The position numbers were made by a program, and so were the translations under genes. This document shows positions 19,044 to 27,668 of a DNA stretch of 64,000 bases, piece by piece. The notes under the pieces were generated by a model that worked only from the letters and a program-made list of their open reading frames with translations, searched no databases and had not been told where the DNA came from. Source of the DNA: Pseudoclavibacter triregionum (GTDB taxonomy: Bacteria > Actinomycetota > Actinomycetes > Actinomycetales > Microbacteriaceae). The first letter of the stretch is position 1. Each line of letters opens with the position of its first letter. The stretch is from NCBI GenBank assembly GCA_910822395.1, contig OU365335.1, forward strand, positions 1 to 64,000, read 5' to 3'.

Positions 19044-20894
19044 CTACTTCTTCTCCTTCGACTCCACGTCGCCCGAGAGCGCGGCGATGAACGCCTCCTG
19101 GGGCACCTCCACGCGGCCGACCATCTTCATGCGCTTCTTGCCCTCCTTCTGCTTCTCGAGGAGCTTGCGCTTGCGGGAGATGTCGCCGCCGTAGCACTTC
19201 GCGAGGACGTCCTTGCGCATGGCCCGGATGTTCTCGCGGGCGATGATCCGGGCGCCGATGGCGGCCTGGATCGGCACCTCGAACTGCTGGCGAGGGATGA
19301 GCTTGCGCAGGCGCTCGGTCATGAGCGTGCCGTACGCGTACGCCTTGTCCTTGTGGACGATGGCAGAGAAGGCGTCCACCTTGTCGCCCTGGAGCAGGAT
19401 GTCGACCTTCACGAGGTCGGCCGCCTGATCGCCCATGGGCTCGTAGTCGAGCGAGGCATAGCCCTGCGTGCGGCTCTTGAGCTGGTCGAAGAAGTCGAAG
19501 ACGATCTCGCCGAGCGGGATCGAGTAGCGAAGCTCGACGCGCTCCTCGGACAGGTAGTCCATGTTGAGGAGCGAGCCGCGGCGGGACTCGCACAGCTCCA
19601 TGACCTTGCCGACGTACTCCTTCGGCGTGAGGATCGCGGCGCGGACGACCGGCTCGCGCACCTCGAGGATGCGGCCCTCCGGATACTCGGACGGGTTCGT
19701 CACGACGTGCGTCACGTTGTCCTCCGTCGTCACCTCGTAGACCACGGAGGGTGCGGTCGTGATGAGGTCGAGGTCGAACTCGCGCGAGAGGCGCTCGGTG
19801 ACGATCTCGAGGTGGAGGAGGCCCAGGAAGCCGACGCGGAAGCCGAAGCCGAGCGCGACCGAGGTCTCGGGCTCGTAGTTGAGCGCCGCGTCGGAGAGCT
19901 TGAGCTTGTCGAGCGCCTCGCGCAGCTCCGGATAGTCGCTCGCGTCGATCGGGTAGAGGCCCGAGAAGACCATCGGCTTCGGGTCGACGTAGCCCGCGAG
20001 CGCCTCCGTGGCCGGCTTCTGCGAGGTCGTGACCGTGTCGCCGACCTTCGACTGGCGCACGTCCTTCACGCCCGTGATGAGGTAGCCCACCTCGCCGACG
20101 CCGAGGCCCTTCGTCGGGGCCGGCTCGGGCGAGGAGACGCCGATCTCGAGCAGCTCGTGCGTCGCGCCCGTCGACATCATCTGGATCTTCTCGCGGGGCG
20201 TGAGCTTGCCGTCGATCATGCGGACGTAGGTGACGACGCCGCGGTACGGGTCGTACACGGAGTCGAAGATCATCGCGCGGGCGGCGGCGTCCGCGTCGCC
20301 CTTCGGGGCCGGGATGCGCTCGACGACGCGATCGAGGAGCGCGTCGACGCCGACGCCGGTCTTGCCCGAGACGCGGAGCACGTCGTCCGGGTCGCCGCCG
20401 ATGAGGTTCGCGAGCTCGGCCGCGAAGCGCTCCGGGTCGGCCGCCGGGAGGTCGATCTTGTTGAGGACGGGGATGATCTCGAGGTCGTTCTCGAGCGCGA
20501 GGTAGAGGTTCGCGAGCGTCTGCGCCTCGATGCCCTGCGCGGCGTCGACGAGGAGGATCGCGCCCTCGCAGGCCGCGAGCGAGCGCGACACCTCGTACGA
20601 GAAGTCGACGTGGCCCGGGGTGTCGATCATGTTCAGCGCGTACGTCTCGCCGTCGGCGGCCCACGGCATGCGGACGGCCTGCGACTTGATCGTGATGCCG
20701 CGCTCGCGCTCGATGTCCATGCGGTCGAGGTACTGGGCCCGCATCTCGCGGTCCGGCACGGATCCCGTGAGCTGCAGCATCCGGTCGGCGAGCGTCGACT
20801 TGCCGTGGTCGATGTGCGCGATGATGCAGAAGTTGCGGATCCGCGAGGGGTCGGTCCGGGCCGGCTCGAGCGGCGTCGTGGCGCGTGGTGACAT
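19044..20894 (-). CDS. lepA: Elongation factor 4 (LepA)
   Basis: A 616-residue ribosome-associated translational GTPase. The P-loop [15 protein letters not shown] lies near residue 26; [22 protein letters not shown] and the NKID motif follow. The LepA-specific C-terminal domain is complete ([25 protein letters not shown] close to the end). ATG at 20894 (MSPRATT) is used; another in-frame ATG four codons upstream is possible. In related genomes lepA lies near holA and rpsT, as here, but what follows lepA in this window is an arcB remnant, which marks a break in the usual order. Confidence 0.97.
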   Translation of the reverse strand: MSPRATTPLEPARTDPSRIRNFCIIAHIDHGKSTLADRMLQLTGSVPDREMRAQYLDRMDIERERGITIKSQAVRMPWAADGETYALNMIDTPGHVDFSYEVSRSLAACEGAILLVDAAQGIEAQTLANLYLALENDLEIIPVLNKIDLPAADPERFAAELANLIGGDPDDVLRVSGKTGVGVDALLDRVVERIPAPKGDADAAARAMIFDSVYDPYRGVVTYVRMIDGKLTPREKIQMMSTGATHELLEIGVSSPEPAPTKGLGVGEVGYLITGVKDVRQSKVGDTVTTSQKPATEALAGYVDPKPMVFSGLYPIDASDYPELREALDKLKLSDAALNYEPETSVALGFGFRVGFLGLLHLEIVTERLSREFDLDLITTAPSVVYEVTTEDNVTHVVTNPSEYPEGRILEVREPVVRAAILTPKEYVGKVMELCESRRGSLLNMDYLSEERVELRYSIPLGEIVFDFFDQLKSRTQGYASLDYEPMGDQAADLVKVDILLQGDKVDAFSAIVHKDKAYAYGTLMTERLRKLIPRQQFEVPIQAAIGARIIARENIRAMRKDVLAKCYGGDISRKRKLLEKQKEGKKRMKMVGRVEVPQEAFIAALSGDVESKEKK

Positions 20895-21068
20895 GGTGCC
20901 GCCCATTGTCCCACGAGGCCGGGGCGGCGGCTCACGCGCGCGGCTGGCCGGCCCGCCCCCTCCCTCCTCCCGCACGCACGGCTCCCCTGCGCGGATCGGC
21001 CGCGCGGCGGCCTCGTTCGCCCGCTCGGACGATCCGCGGAGCCGCCTCGCTTCGACATCGTGGTGGCC

Positions 21069-22175
21069 ATGAGCGAGCACACGATCACCCAGCCCCAGAC
21101 GGATCCCGCCAAGATCATCGACGCCCACGGCGTCCCCGGCCGCGTGCCGTGGAAGGCCGTCGCGGCCTACCTCCTCATCGCCTTCGCGGGCGCCTGGCTC
21201 GCGACCATCTCCCTCTGGACCTCGGGCATGGACCTCTCCACGGCCGACCCGGGCTCCTTCGCGACCCAGACGCTCATGATGATGTACACGCCGACGATCG
21301 CGGCCCTCGTCGCGGTCTTCGCCATCCAGCGGCCCGACCGCCCGCTCCGGATGCTCGGCCTCGTCATCCGCCCCGTCGGCCGCACGATCGCCTACCTCCT
21401 CCTCGCGGCGGTCGCGCCGACCGTCCTCGCCATCGCCGGCTCGTGGATCGCGGGCCTCCTCGGCGCCTTCCCGATGGACGCCGCCCGCCAGGGCTTCCTG
21501 CTCGAGCAGTGGCAGTTGCTCGCCCCCGGCATGGAGCTCGACGCCCCGACGGCGACCTGGATGACGCTCTTCCAGACGCTCACGATCGCGATCCCCATGT
21601 CGACGCTCGCCGCCTTCGGCGAGGAGCTCGGCTGGCGCGGCTTCCTCCTCTCGGCGCTCCGACCGCTCGGCCGCTGGCCGATGCTCGCGATCTCGACGGT
21701 CGTCTGGGGCCTCTGGCACGCGCCCCTCATCCTCCTCGGCTACAACTTCGCCGACCGCACCCCGATGGGCCTCGTCTACATGGTGCTGTTCTGCCTCACG
21801 GTCGGCCTCACGATCTCGTGGCTGCGCATCCGCAGCGAGTCGGTCTTCCCCTCGGCGGTCGCGCACGGCGCCGTCAACGCCACCGCGACGCTCGGCATCT
21901 TGCTCCTCGCGGCCGGCGGCACGACCCTCGACTCGATGACCCTCTTCTCGATCTGGCCGGTGTGGGCCCTCCACCTCCTCGTCTTCGGCATCCTCTTCGC
22001 GACCTCGCTCGGCCGCTCCCCGAAGGCCCAGGAGCACCGTCTCGGCGGCCCCACCCACCACGCGCCGGACGACCTCGACGAGGACGCCCGCTCGATGGCG
22101 CACGTCCGCGAGGCCGGCCACGATCCGGTCGCGACGGCCGAGGAGCTCCCGCGCGGCGCCGAGGCCGGCTCCTAG
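21069..22175 (+). CDS. CPBP family intramembrane metalloprotease
   Basis: A 368-residue polytopic membrane protein of the CPBP (CAAX protease/bacteriocin-processing) family. The conserved motifs are in order: [19 protein letters not shown] (EExxxR, near residue 190), WGLWHAPLI with the conserved His, and VAHGAVNA (HxxxN, near 265). Roughly eight hydrophobic segments span residues 30-310, followed by a 55-residue hydrophilic tail. Substrates are unknown; relatives process prenylated proteins or give self-immunity to bacteriocins. The ATG at 21069 is the second of two close starts. It is divergent from lepA. Confidence 0.85.
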   Translation: MSEHTITQPQTDPAKIIDAHGVPGRVPWKAVAAYLLIAFAGAWLATISLWTSGMDLSTADPGSFATQTLMMMYTPTIAALVAVFAIQRPDRPLRMLGLVIRPVGRTIAYLLLAAVAPTVLAIAGSWIAGLLGAFPMDAARQGFLLEQWQLLAPGMELDAPTATWMTLFQTLTIAIPMSTLAAFGEELGWRGFLLSALRPLGRWPMLAISTVVWGLWHAPLILLGYNFADRTPMGLVYMVLFCLTVGLTISWLRIRSESVFPSAVAHGAVNATATLGILLLAAGGTTLDSMTLFSIWPVWALHLLVFGILFATSLGRSPKAQEHRLGGPTHHAPDDLDEDARSMAHVREAGHDPVATAEELPRGAEAGS

Positions 22176-22221
22176 CGCTCGGCGGGCTCGCGCCCGACTC
22201 CAGGCGCTCGCCCCCCAAAGA

Positions 22222-22278
22222 AAACTGGTCCCAACTTGCTGTTCCGGGCGCTCCCGAACAGCAAGTTGGGACCAGTTT
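22222..22278. repeat. Near-perfect 57-bp palindrome
   Basis: Two 23-base arms starting AAACTGGTCCC are exact reverse complements (22222-22244 and 22256-22278) around an 11-base centre that itself can pair GGG with CCC. The arms are clearly AT-richer than their surroundings. It lies between the CPBP gene and rpsT and could act as a terminator, but arm length and composition suggest a miniature palindromic element. Confidence 0.9.
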
Positions 22279-22453
22279 CGTGATGCGCAGGCCCCGCCAT
22301 CCCACGGGACGCGCCGATTGAGGTGGCGCGACGGCGCTGATAGTGTTGACCTTTGGCTTCCGCGTCGCACGACACCCCGCTCGACGCGAGTTCGCCAGGC
22401 GGCCCCTCTACCGCCCGGCAATCCCACATACCCGCATCCAGCGAAAGAGTCCC

Positions 22454-22720
22454 ATGGCGAACATCAAGTCGCAGATCAAGCGCATCGGCACGAACCGCAA
22501 GGCCACCGAGCGCAACAAGGCCTACAAGTCCGAGCTCCGCACGGCCATCCGCCGCGTCCGCGAGGCCGTCGCCGCCGGCGACGCCAAGAAGGCCGGCGAG
22601 GCACTCGCCTTCGCGTCGAAGAAGCTCGACAAGGCCGTCTCGAAGGGCGTCATCCACAAGAACCAGGCGGCGAACCGCAAGTCGGCCATCGCGAAGAAGG
22701 TCCAGTCGCTCTCGGCCTAG
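22454..22720 (+). CDS. rpsT: 30S ribosomal protein S20
   Basis: An 88-residue, lysine-rich protein binding 16S rRNA early in 30S assembly. [26 protein letters not shown] and the ending [17 protein letters not shown] are diagnostic. The ATG at 22454 has a GAAAGAG site upstream. A strong hairpin terminator follows. In many actinobacteria rpsT lies next to holA on the opposite strand; here a composite transposon separates them. Confidence 0.98.
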   Translation: MANIKSQIKRIGTNRKATERNKAYKSELRTAIRRVREAVAAGDAKKAGEALAFASKKLDKAVSKGVIHKNQAANRKSAIAKKVQSLSA

Positions 22721-22748
22721 CCGCAGCTTCGGCGCACGAGCGCTTCCG

Positions 22749-22774
22749 AAGGCCCCCGCTCCGGCGGGGGCCTT
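22749..22774 (+). terminator. rpsT terminator
   Basis: AAGGCCCCCGC pairs with GCGGGGGCCTT around a short CTCCG loop, about 29 bases after the rpsT stop. Confidence 0.85.
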
Positions 22775-22882
22775 CGTCGTTCCCGGGCGACCGCGTCCGC
22801 TCCCCCGAGTTGGCTCCTGCAGGGCGCGGTCTAGGCCGTGTTGCTAAATGCTGGTTCGGGGCCTTCGGGTGATCCTTGAGTC

Positions 22883-23272
22883 GTGTCGCGAGATGTCATC
22901 ACGGACGAGGTCTGGGAGCTGATCCGGGACGTGTTCCCGCCGGCGAGGACACGGGGCCGTCCTCCGGTGGATCGGCGCACAGTGGTCGAGGCGACCGCGT
23001 GGCGGTTCCGCACGGGATCGGCGTGGCGAGACCTCCCCGATCGGTTCGGGAGCTGGAACACGATCTACAAGAACTTCCGCCGGTGGGCGAGCGACGGCGT
23101 CTGGGAGGACCTGCTCACCCATGTGCAGAAGCGGGCGTCGCTCGCTGGTGAGATCGACTGGGTCGTGTCGGTGGATTCCTCGATCGCGCGTGTCCATCAG
23201 CATGGCGCGACCTTGCCCCGGGTCACAGGGGGATCCGTCGAACGACAAGAAGTCCGGGCCGGAGCCTCCTGA
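22883..23272 (+). CDS. IS5-family transposase, OrfA (copy 1)
   Basis: A 129-residue frame with the N-terminal DUF4096-type region (ITDEVWELIRDVFPP, FRTGSAWRDLPDRFGSWNT) and the first catalytic aspartate in VVSVDSSIARVHQHGA. It starts at GTG. The second half of the transposase is in the +1 frame, so active enzyme needs ribosomal frameshifting in the overlap near 23215-23240, where a run of five G occurs. Confidence 0.88.
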   Translation: MSRDVITDEVWELIRDVFPPARTRGRPPVDRRTVVEATAWRFRTGSAWRDLPDRFGSWNTIYKNFRRWASDGVWEDLLTHVQKRASLAGEIDWVVSVDSSIARVHQHGATLPRVTGGSVERQEVRAGAS

Positions 23273-23747
23273 CCACGCGATCGGCCGGTCACGGGGTGGT
23301 TTGACGACGAAGATCCATCTCGTCTGCGACGGGAAGGCCCGGGCGCTGGCGTTCGTCCTCACTGGCGGGCAGGTCGCAGACACGAGCATGTTCACCTGCG
23401 TACTCGACGAGATCCACGTCCCCGGCCGAGGGCCTGTGCGCACGAGGCCGGACCGGGTGCTCGCGGACAAGGGCTACCCGTCGAAGAAGAACCGGGCCTG
23501 GCTGCGCGAGCGCGGCGTCAAGGCCACGATCCCCGAACGCGACGACCAGATCGCGCACCGTCGCAAGCGGCCGGGCCGTCCGATCGACTTCGGCGATGAG
23601 CAGCGGGAGCGCTACAAGGGCCGCAACGTCGTCGAGCGGTGCTTCAACTTCGTGAAGCAGTGGCGCGGACTCGCTTCCCGCTACGACAAGACTGCCCGGT
23701 CATACGCGGCAGGGCTCTGCCTCTCCGCCGCTTTGCAATGGATTTAG
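23121..23747 (+). CDS. IS5-family transposase, OrfB (copy 1)
   Basis: The downstream frame supplies the rest of the DDE domain: HAIGRSRGGLTTKIHL, the second aspartate in VLADKGYPSKKNRAWL, and the catalytic glutamate in GRNVVERCFNFVKQWRG. The real fused product leaves OrfA in the overlap, so residues before about 23215 in this frame are probably not used. The sequence ends ALQWI close to the right terminal repeat. Confidence 0.88.
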   Translation: MCRSGRRSLVRSTGSCRWIPRSRVSISMARPCPGSQGDPSNDKKSGPEPPDHAIGRSRGGLTTKIHLVCDGKARALAFVLTGGQVADTSMFTCVLDEIHVPGRGPVRTRPDRVLADKGYPSKKNRAWLRERGVKATIPERDDQIAHRRKRPGRPIDFGDEQRERYKGRNVVERCFNFVKQWRGLASRYDKTARSYAAGLCLSAALQWI

Positions 23748-23757
23748 CAACACGGCC

Positions 23758-23988
23758 TAGCAGCGTCGTCGGCCGGTGCCCGAACGGTTCATGCGCCAGC
23801 GGGCGCGTCACCGTGTCCTGTGGCGCGCCCTCGGCGCCGCACTTCCGACACCACGGGTCGTCCTCGACGACGCGGCACTCGATCACCGCCCGATCTGGCT
23901 CGAGACGCTGCCCAACGACCTCGAGGCCGAGCTCGTCGAGACGGCAGAACGTGGTCAGGTCGGGCGCGGCGAAGGTAGCGTGGTGCAA
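23758..23988 (-). pseudogene. ISL3-family transposase, N-terminal fragment
   Basis: About 75 residues (TTG start, HHATFAAPDLTTFCRLDEL) of an ISL3 transposase, with one CxxC pair of the N-terminal zinc-binding region. The frame runs into the right end of IS copy 1, adding unrelated residues. Not functional. Confidence 0.8.
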
Positions 23989-24100
23989 GTCGAGGTCTTC
24001 CGGCGGATGGGCAGTGTAGGAACTTCCATCTTGGAAGACCTCGACGTCTATCCACGAACCAGCCGCCCACCCCCGACTACACCGTCAACTGCGAAGAGCC
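23758..24100 (-). mobile_element. Truncated ISL3-family element (5' end only)
   Basis: The outer end is at 24100, where the minus strand begins GGCTCTTCGCAGTTGACG, a typical ISL3-type terminal repeat. A transposase start follows (TTG at 23988) encoding APDLTTFCRLDELGLEVV and the zinc-finger pair DPWCRKCGAEGAP; the gene is cut after HRPTTLL by IS copy 1 at a CTAG. The remainder, including the other end, is absent. It differs in terminal repeat and protein from the complete ISL3-family element at 60934-62391. Confidence 0.8.
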
Positions 24101-24248
24101 CCTTACAGTTGGCAGAGACTATGCGGTGGGATGCTCCCCGTAGGGGGAGATCGCCGGTGTCTTGCGAAGAGGCGCCGGCGGTCCACCTCTTTCGCCGTCG
24201 CGGCGCATCGTGCGCCGCTGCGCTGTCCATGAGAGGGGTAGATCAGGG

Positions 24249-25385
24249 ATGAGGATCACGTGGCCGAGCACGATCAGGACGATCCGACGGGTGAGAGGCA
24301 CCGCTGCACCAGTGGTCCTGGTATCCTGTGTGGCCCTGGCATTGGCGGGGTGCACAGGCGCGGACACCGGTTCCGCTGCCCCGGACGCATCGCCTGCCTC
24401 CTCCGCTTCGGAACCGGCCTCTGAGCCGGCTGCCGTCGCGGCATCGGCGGGCGGGGACTGGTCTGCCACGGCAGCGCAGGTCGCACCGAGCGTGGTCTCG
24501 ATCTCGGTGCGCACCTCGCAGGGCGGTGGCGCCGGATCCGGCGTGATCATCGACGAGCAGGGCCACGTGGTCACCAACCACCACGTCATCGCCGGGGCCA
24601 CCGAGGGCGGGCAGATCCTGGTGACGCTCGCCGACGAGCGGGTCTTCGAGGCGTCCGTGCTGGGCAGCGATCAGGTCAGCGACCTCGCGGTCCTGGAGAT
24701 CGCCGATGCTCCCGCAGACCTGACCCCGATCGAGGTCGCCGATTCCGACGAATTGGTGGTCGGCGAACCCGTGATGGCCGTGGGCAACCCGCTGGGACTG
24801 TCCGGCACGGTCACCACCGGCATCATCAGCGCGCTGGATCGTCCCGTGACGGCTGGCAGCGCTGAACCGTCGGCGTCGGGGGCGCAGGAGCCCGTGGTCA
24901 CCAACGCCATCCAGACCAGCGCCGCGATCAACCCCGGCAACTCCGGGGGCGCCCTGGTCGACGCGAACGGCCAGCTGGTGGGCATCAACTCCTCGATCGC
25001 CGCACTTGGCCCCGAATCCGGCAACATCGGCATCGGCTTCGCGATCACCTCACGGCAGATGCGGTCCGTGGTTGACCAGATCCTGGAGACCGGCACCGTC
25101 CAGCACGCCTACCTGGGCGTTGGTGTGGGCGACGTGATCGTCGAGGTCGACGGGGCCCAGCGGTGGGCCGCAGGTGTCGCGAACGTGGCACCCGACGGCC
25201 CCGCAGCGCAGGCCGGCCTGCAGGAGGGCGATGGCATCCTCGCGATCGACGACGAGGCCGTGGACTCCGCCCTCTCGCTGATCGCGCAGATCCGTGAACG
25301 GCCGGTGGGCACCGAGGTCACCCTCGACATCATCCGCGACGGTGAGGCCCAGGAGGTCACGGTCACCCTCGACGCACGGCCCTGA
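24249..25385 (+). CDS. Secreted HtrA/DegP-like serine protease lipoprotein
   Basis: A 378-residue trypsin-like (S1C) protease with one PDZ domain. The signal ends with lipobox LAGC (CVALALAGCTGAD), so it is probably anchored on the outer face of the membrane. The catalytic triad is visible: His in VVTNHHVIAG near 112, Asp in SDLAVLEI near 145, Ser in NPGNSGGAL near 231. PDZ is at about 280-370 (YLGVGVGDV, DGPAAQAGLQEGDGI). ATG at 24249 follows a weak GGG site. It is the only intact gene inside the composite transposon; CTG is its favoured leucine codon while surrounding chromosomal genes use CTC, which supports acquisition from elsewhere. No sensor kinase or substrate gene accompanies it. Confidence 0.9.
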   Translation: MRITWPSTIRTIRRVRGTAAPVVLVSCVALALAGCTGADTGSAAPDASPASSASEPASEPAAVAASAGGDWSATAAQVAPSVVSISVRTSQGGGAGSGVIIDEQGHVVTNHHVIAGATEGGQILVTLADERVFEASVLGSDQVSDLAVLEIADAPADLTPIEVADSDELVVGEPVMAVGNPLGLSGTVTTGIISALDRPVTAGSAEPSASGAQEPVVTNAIQTSAAINPGNSGGALVDANGQLVGINSSIAALGPESGNIGIGFAITSRQMRSVVDQILETGTVQHAYLGVGVGDVIVEVDGAQRWAAGVANVAPDGPAAQAGLQEGDGILAIDDEAVDSALSLIAQIRERPVGTEVTLDIIRDGEAQEVTVTLDARP

Positions 25386-25467
25386 GCAGTGGGCTTCGGG
25401 AGTGAGTCGGCGGCAGAGCCGACGAAGCACGGTCACCCGCCGCGTCGGTTGTCGCGCGTCAGACTTA
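25386..25467. other. Short cargo segment between protease gene and IS copy 2
   Basis: 82 bp after the protease stop with no recognisable gene. It ends in TTAG at the left end of IS copy 2. Confidence 0.4.
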
Positions 25468-25477
25468 GGCCGTGTTG

Positions 25478-26104
25478 CTAAATCCATTGCAGAGCGGCGG
25501 AGAGGCAGAGCCCTGCCGCGTATGACCGGGCAGTCTTGTCGTAGCGGGAAGCGAGTCCGCGCCACTGCTTCACGAAGTTGAAGCACCGCTCGACGACGTT
25601 GCGGCCCTTGTAGCGCTCCCGCTGCTCATCGCCGAAGTCGATCGGACGGCCCGGCCGCTTGCGACGGTGCGCGATCTGGTCGTCGCGTTCGGGGATCGTG
25701 GCCTTGACGCCGCGCTCGCGCAGCCAGGCCCGGTTCTTCTTCGACGGGTAGCCCTTGTCCGCGAGCACCCGGTCCGGTCTCGTGCACACAGGCCCTCGGC
25801 CGGGGACGTGGATCTCGTCGAGTACGCAGGTGAACATGCTCGTGTCTGCGACCTGCCCGCCAGTGAGGACGAACGCCAGCGCCCGGGCCTTCCCGTCGCA
25901 GACGAGATGGATCTTCGTCGTCAAACCACCCCGTGACCGGCCGATCGCGTGGTCAGGAGGCTCCGGCCCGGACTTCTTGTAGTTCGACGGATCCCCCTGT
26001 GACCCGGGGCAAGGTCGCGCCATGCTGATGGACACGCGCGATCGAGGAATCCACCGACACGACCCAGTCGATCTCACCAGCGAGCGACGCCCGCTTCTGC
26101 ACAT
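25478..26104 (-). CDS. IS5-family transposase, OrfB (copy 2)
   Basis: Equivalent to OrfB of copy 1: HAIGRSRGGLTTKIHL, VLADKGYPSKK and NVVERCFNFVKQWRG give the second and third DDE residues. One cysteine (VCTRPD) replaces arginine. It needs a +1 shift from OrfA. Confidence 0.88.
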   Translation of the reverse strand: MCRSGRRSLVRSTGSCRWIPRSRVSISMARPCPGSQGDPSNYKKSGPEPPDHAIGRSRGGLTTKIHLVCDGKARALAFVLTGGQVADTSMFTCVLDEIHVPGRGPVCTRPDRVLADKGYPSKKNRAWLRERGVKATIPERDDQIAHRRKRPGRPIDFGDEQRERYKGRNVVERCFNFVKQWRGLASRYDKTARSYAAGLCLSAALQWI

Positions 26105-26342
26105 GGGTGAGCAGGTCCTCCCAGACGCCGTCGCTCGCCCACCGGCGGAAGTTCTTGTAGATCGTGTTCCAGCTCCCGAACCGATCGGGCAGGTCTCGCC
26201 ACGCCGATCCCGTGCGGAACCGCCACGCGGTCGCCTCGACCACCGTGCGCCGATCCACCGGAGGACGGCCCCGCGTCCTCACCGGCGGGAACACGTCCCG
26301 GATCAGCTCCCAGACCTCGTCCGTGATGACATCTCGCGACAC
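25953..26342 (-). CDS. IS5-family transposase, OrfA (copy 2)
   Basis: 129 residues, same as copy 1 apart from FPPVRTRG in place of FPPARTRG and a few others. It carries the first catalytic aspartate in SVDSSIARVHQHG and starts at GTG. Confidence 0.88.
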   Translation of the reverse strand: MSRDVITDEVWELIRDVFPPVRTRGRPPVDRRTVVEATAWRFRTGSAWRDLPDRFGSWNTIYKNFRRWASDGVWEDLLTHVQKRASLAGEIDWVVSVDSSIARVHQHGATLPRVTGGSVELQEVRAGAS

Positions 26343-26390
26343 GACTCAAGGATCACCCGAAGGCCCCGAACCAGCATTTAGCAACACGGC

Positions 26391-27455
26391 CTAGACGTCC
26401 CGCGCCGCGATCTTCCGGAGCATCCGCTCCACGGCGAACTCCGCGTCGCGGCTCGCGCCCTTGACCCGGTGGTCCGTCTCGGCGACGAGCTGGATGGCGC
26501 GGCCGAGCGAGCCGTCGTCCCAGCCGCGGAGGTCGCGGCGCGCCTGCCCGACCTGCCAGGGCGCCGCCCCGGCCGTCTTCGCGAGCTGCGCGTCCGAGCC
26601 GGAGAGCCCCGAGACCTTCGCCATGAGCCGCAGCTTCGCGGCGACCGCGGCGACGATCGGCACGGGGCTGATGCCCGTCGAGAAGCCGTGGCGCGCGAGG
26701 GCGAGGGCGTCGCGCACGCGGCCCGCGAGCGCCGCGTCGGCGATCTTGAAGCCGGTCGTCTCGACGCGGCCGCCGTAGTACTCCTCGACGAGGTCGTCCG
26801 TCACGATGTCGTCGACGAGCGTCATGAGCTGCCGGCAGGCGCCCGCGAGCTCGGAGAGGTCGGCGTTGAAGGCGGCGACGAGCTGCCCCGCGGCGCTCGG
26901 CACGATGCGCCGGCGCTCGGCGCGGAACTCCGACATGACGAAGTCGACGAGCTCGTTCGCCTTGAGCGGCTCGCACACGACCTCGATCGCGGTGCCCTCC
27001 GGCGCGCTCCGCACCGCGTCGAGGAGCTTCTTCCCGCGCACGCCCGAGCGGTGGCGGATGACGAGCGTCGTGCCGTCGACGGGGGCCTCGAGGTACGAGA
27101 TGCCGTCCTCGAGCAACGAGTCGGACATCTTCTCGGCGCCCTCGACGACGACGAGGCGCGGCTCCATGAAGAGCGAGGGGCTCACGTAGGTCGAGAGCTC
27201 CCCCGCCGCGTACTCGGCGGCGGCGAGCTCGGTGACCTCGAGCTCGGGATCCTCGGCGAGGAGCGTTCGGCGCAGAAGCGTAAGGGCGGCGTCGGCGAAG
27301 TAGTCCTCGGCGCCGGAGATGAGCACGACCGGCGCGGGGCGGATCTCGCGATGCGGCACGACCGGGGTCGTGCGCTTCGAGCCGGCCTTGGCGCCCGTCT
27401 TCGCGGCGGGCTTCGAGGGGGCCTTCCCTGAGCCGGAGCGCGGCGCTGCGGCCAT
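26391..27455 (-). CDS. holA: DNA polymerase III subunit delta
   Basis: A 354-residue clamp-loader subunit that opens the beta clamp. After a basic Ala/Lys-rich leader of about 35 residues come VVLISGAEDYFADAALTLLRR, the AAA+-like part, and the C-terminal collar (ISPVPIVAAVAAKLRLM, then GAAPWQVGQARRDLRGW, ending MLRKIAARDV). The stop codon TAG is built from the last base of the IS copy and the TA target duplication; the original CTAG site would have given the same stop, so the protein is unchanged. The ATG has GGGAGG upstream. Its own terminator or downstream neighbour has been displaced by the transposon. Confidence 0.93.
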   Translation of the reverse strand: MAAAPRSGSGKAPSKPAAKTGAKAGSKRTTPVVPHREIRPAPVVLISGAEDYFADAALTLLRRTLLAEDPELEVTELAAAEYAAGELSTYVSPSLFMEPRLVVVEGAEKMSDSLLEDGISYLEAPVDGTTLVIRHRSGVRGKKLLDAVRSAPEGTAIEVVCEPLKANELVDFVMSEFRAERRRIVPSAAGQLVAAFNADLSELAGACRQLMTLVDDIVTDDLVEEYYGGRVETTGFKIADAALAGRVRDALALARHGFSTGISPVPIVAAVAAKLRLMAKVSGLSGSDAQLAKTAGAAPWQVGQARRDLRGWDDGSLGRAIQLVAETDHRVKGASRDAEFAVERMLRKIAARDV

Positions 27456-27668
27456 CCGCGCCTCCCTTCGCCCGGCGATCCGCTCGGATCGCGCCCTGTG
27501 CGCCAAGGGTACCGGCGGGCGCGGACATCGGCTGTCTGCGCCTGCTCGCGCCCCGCCCGCGGACGTCCGAGCTGATCGCTCGACCACGATGGGGTGACGG
27601 ATTCCCCGGATGACCGCCGATCCCCGGCTTCCCCAGGTTCCGTCGGGCACGCTGGCGGAGTGAGCGAC

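Larger units (their letters stand above)
22834..23757 (+). mobile_element. IS5-family element, copy 1
   Basis: 924 bp with terminal repeats GGCCGTGTTGCTAAAT / ATTTAGCAACACGGCC and TA on both sides. Its right end interrupts an ISL3-family transposase gene at CTAG. It encodes a two-frame transposase. Features fit the IS427-like group, which targets YTAR-type sites. Confidence 0.92.
22834..26391. mobile_element. Composite transposon: two inverted IS5-family copies with protease cargo
   Basis: Two 924-bp IS copies in opposite orientation (22834-23757 and 25468-26391) enclose 1.7 kb holding an ISL3 relic and a secreted serine protease gene. The outer flanks are TA at 22832-22833 and TA at 26392-26393. 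Joining the flanks gives ...GGTCTAGACG..., an intact CTAG site in which CTA is the holA stop codon read from the other strand. This is what insertion of the whole unit as one piece into CTAG would leave. The cargo gene uses CTG rather than CTC for leucine, unlike the resident genes. Confidence 0.75.
25468..26391 (-). mobile_element. IS5-family element, copy 2
   Basis: Same length (924 bp) and terminal repeats as copy 1, in reverse orientation. Only a few substitutions separate the copies (for example VRTRP in copy 1 against VCTRP here, and SNDKK against SNYKK), so duplication was recent. Its outer end abuts the holA stop codon. Confidence 0.92.
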
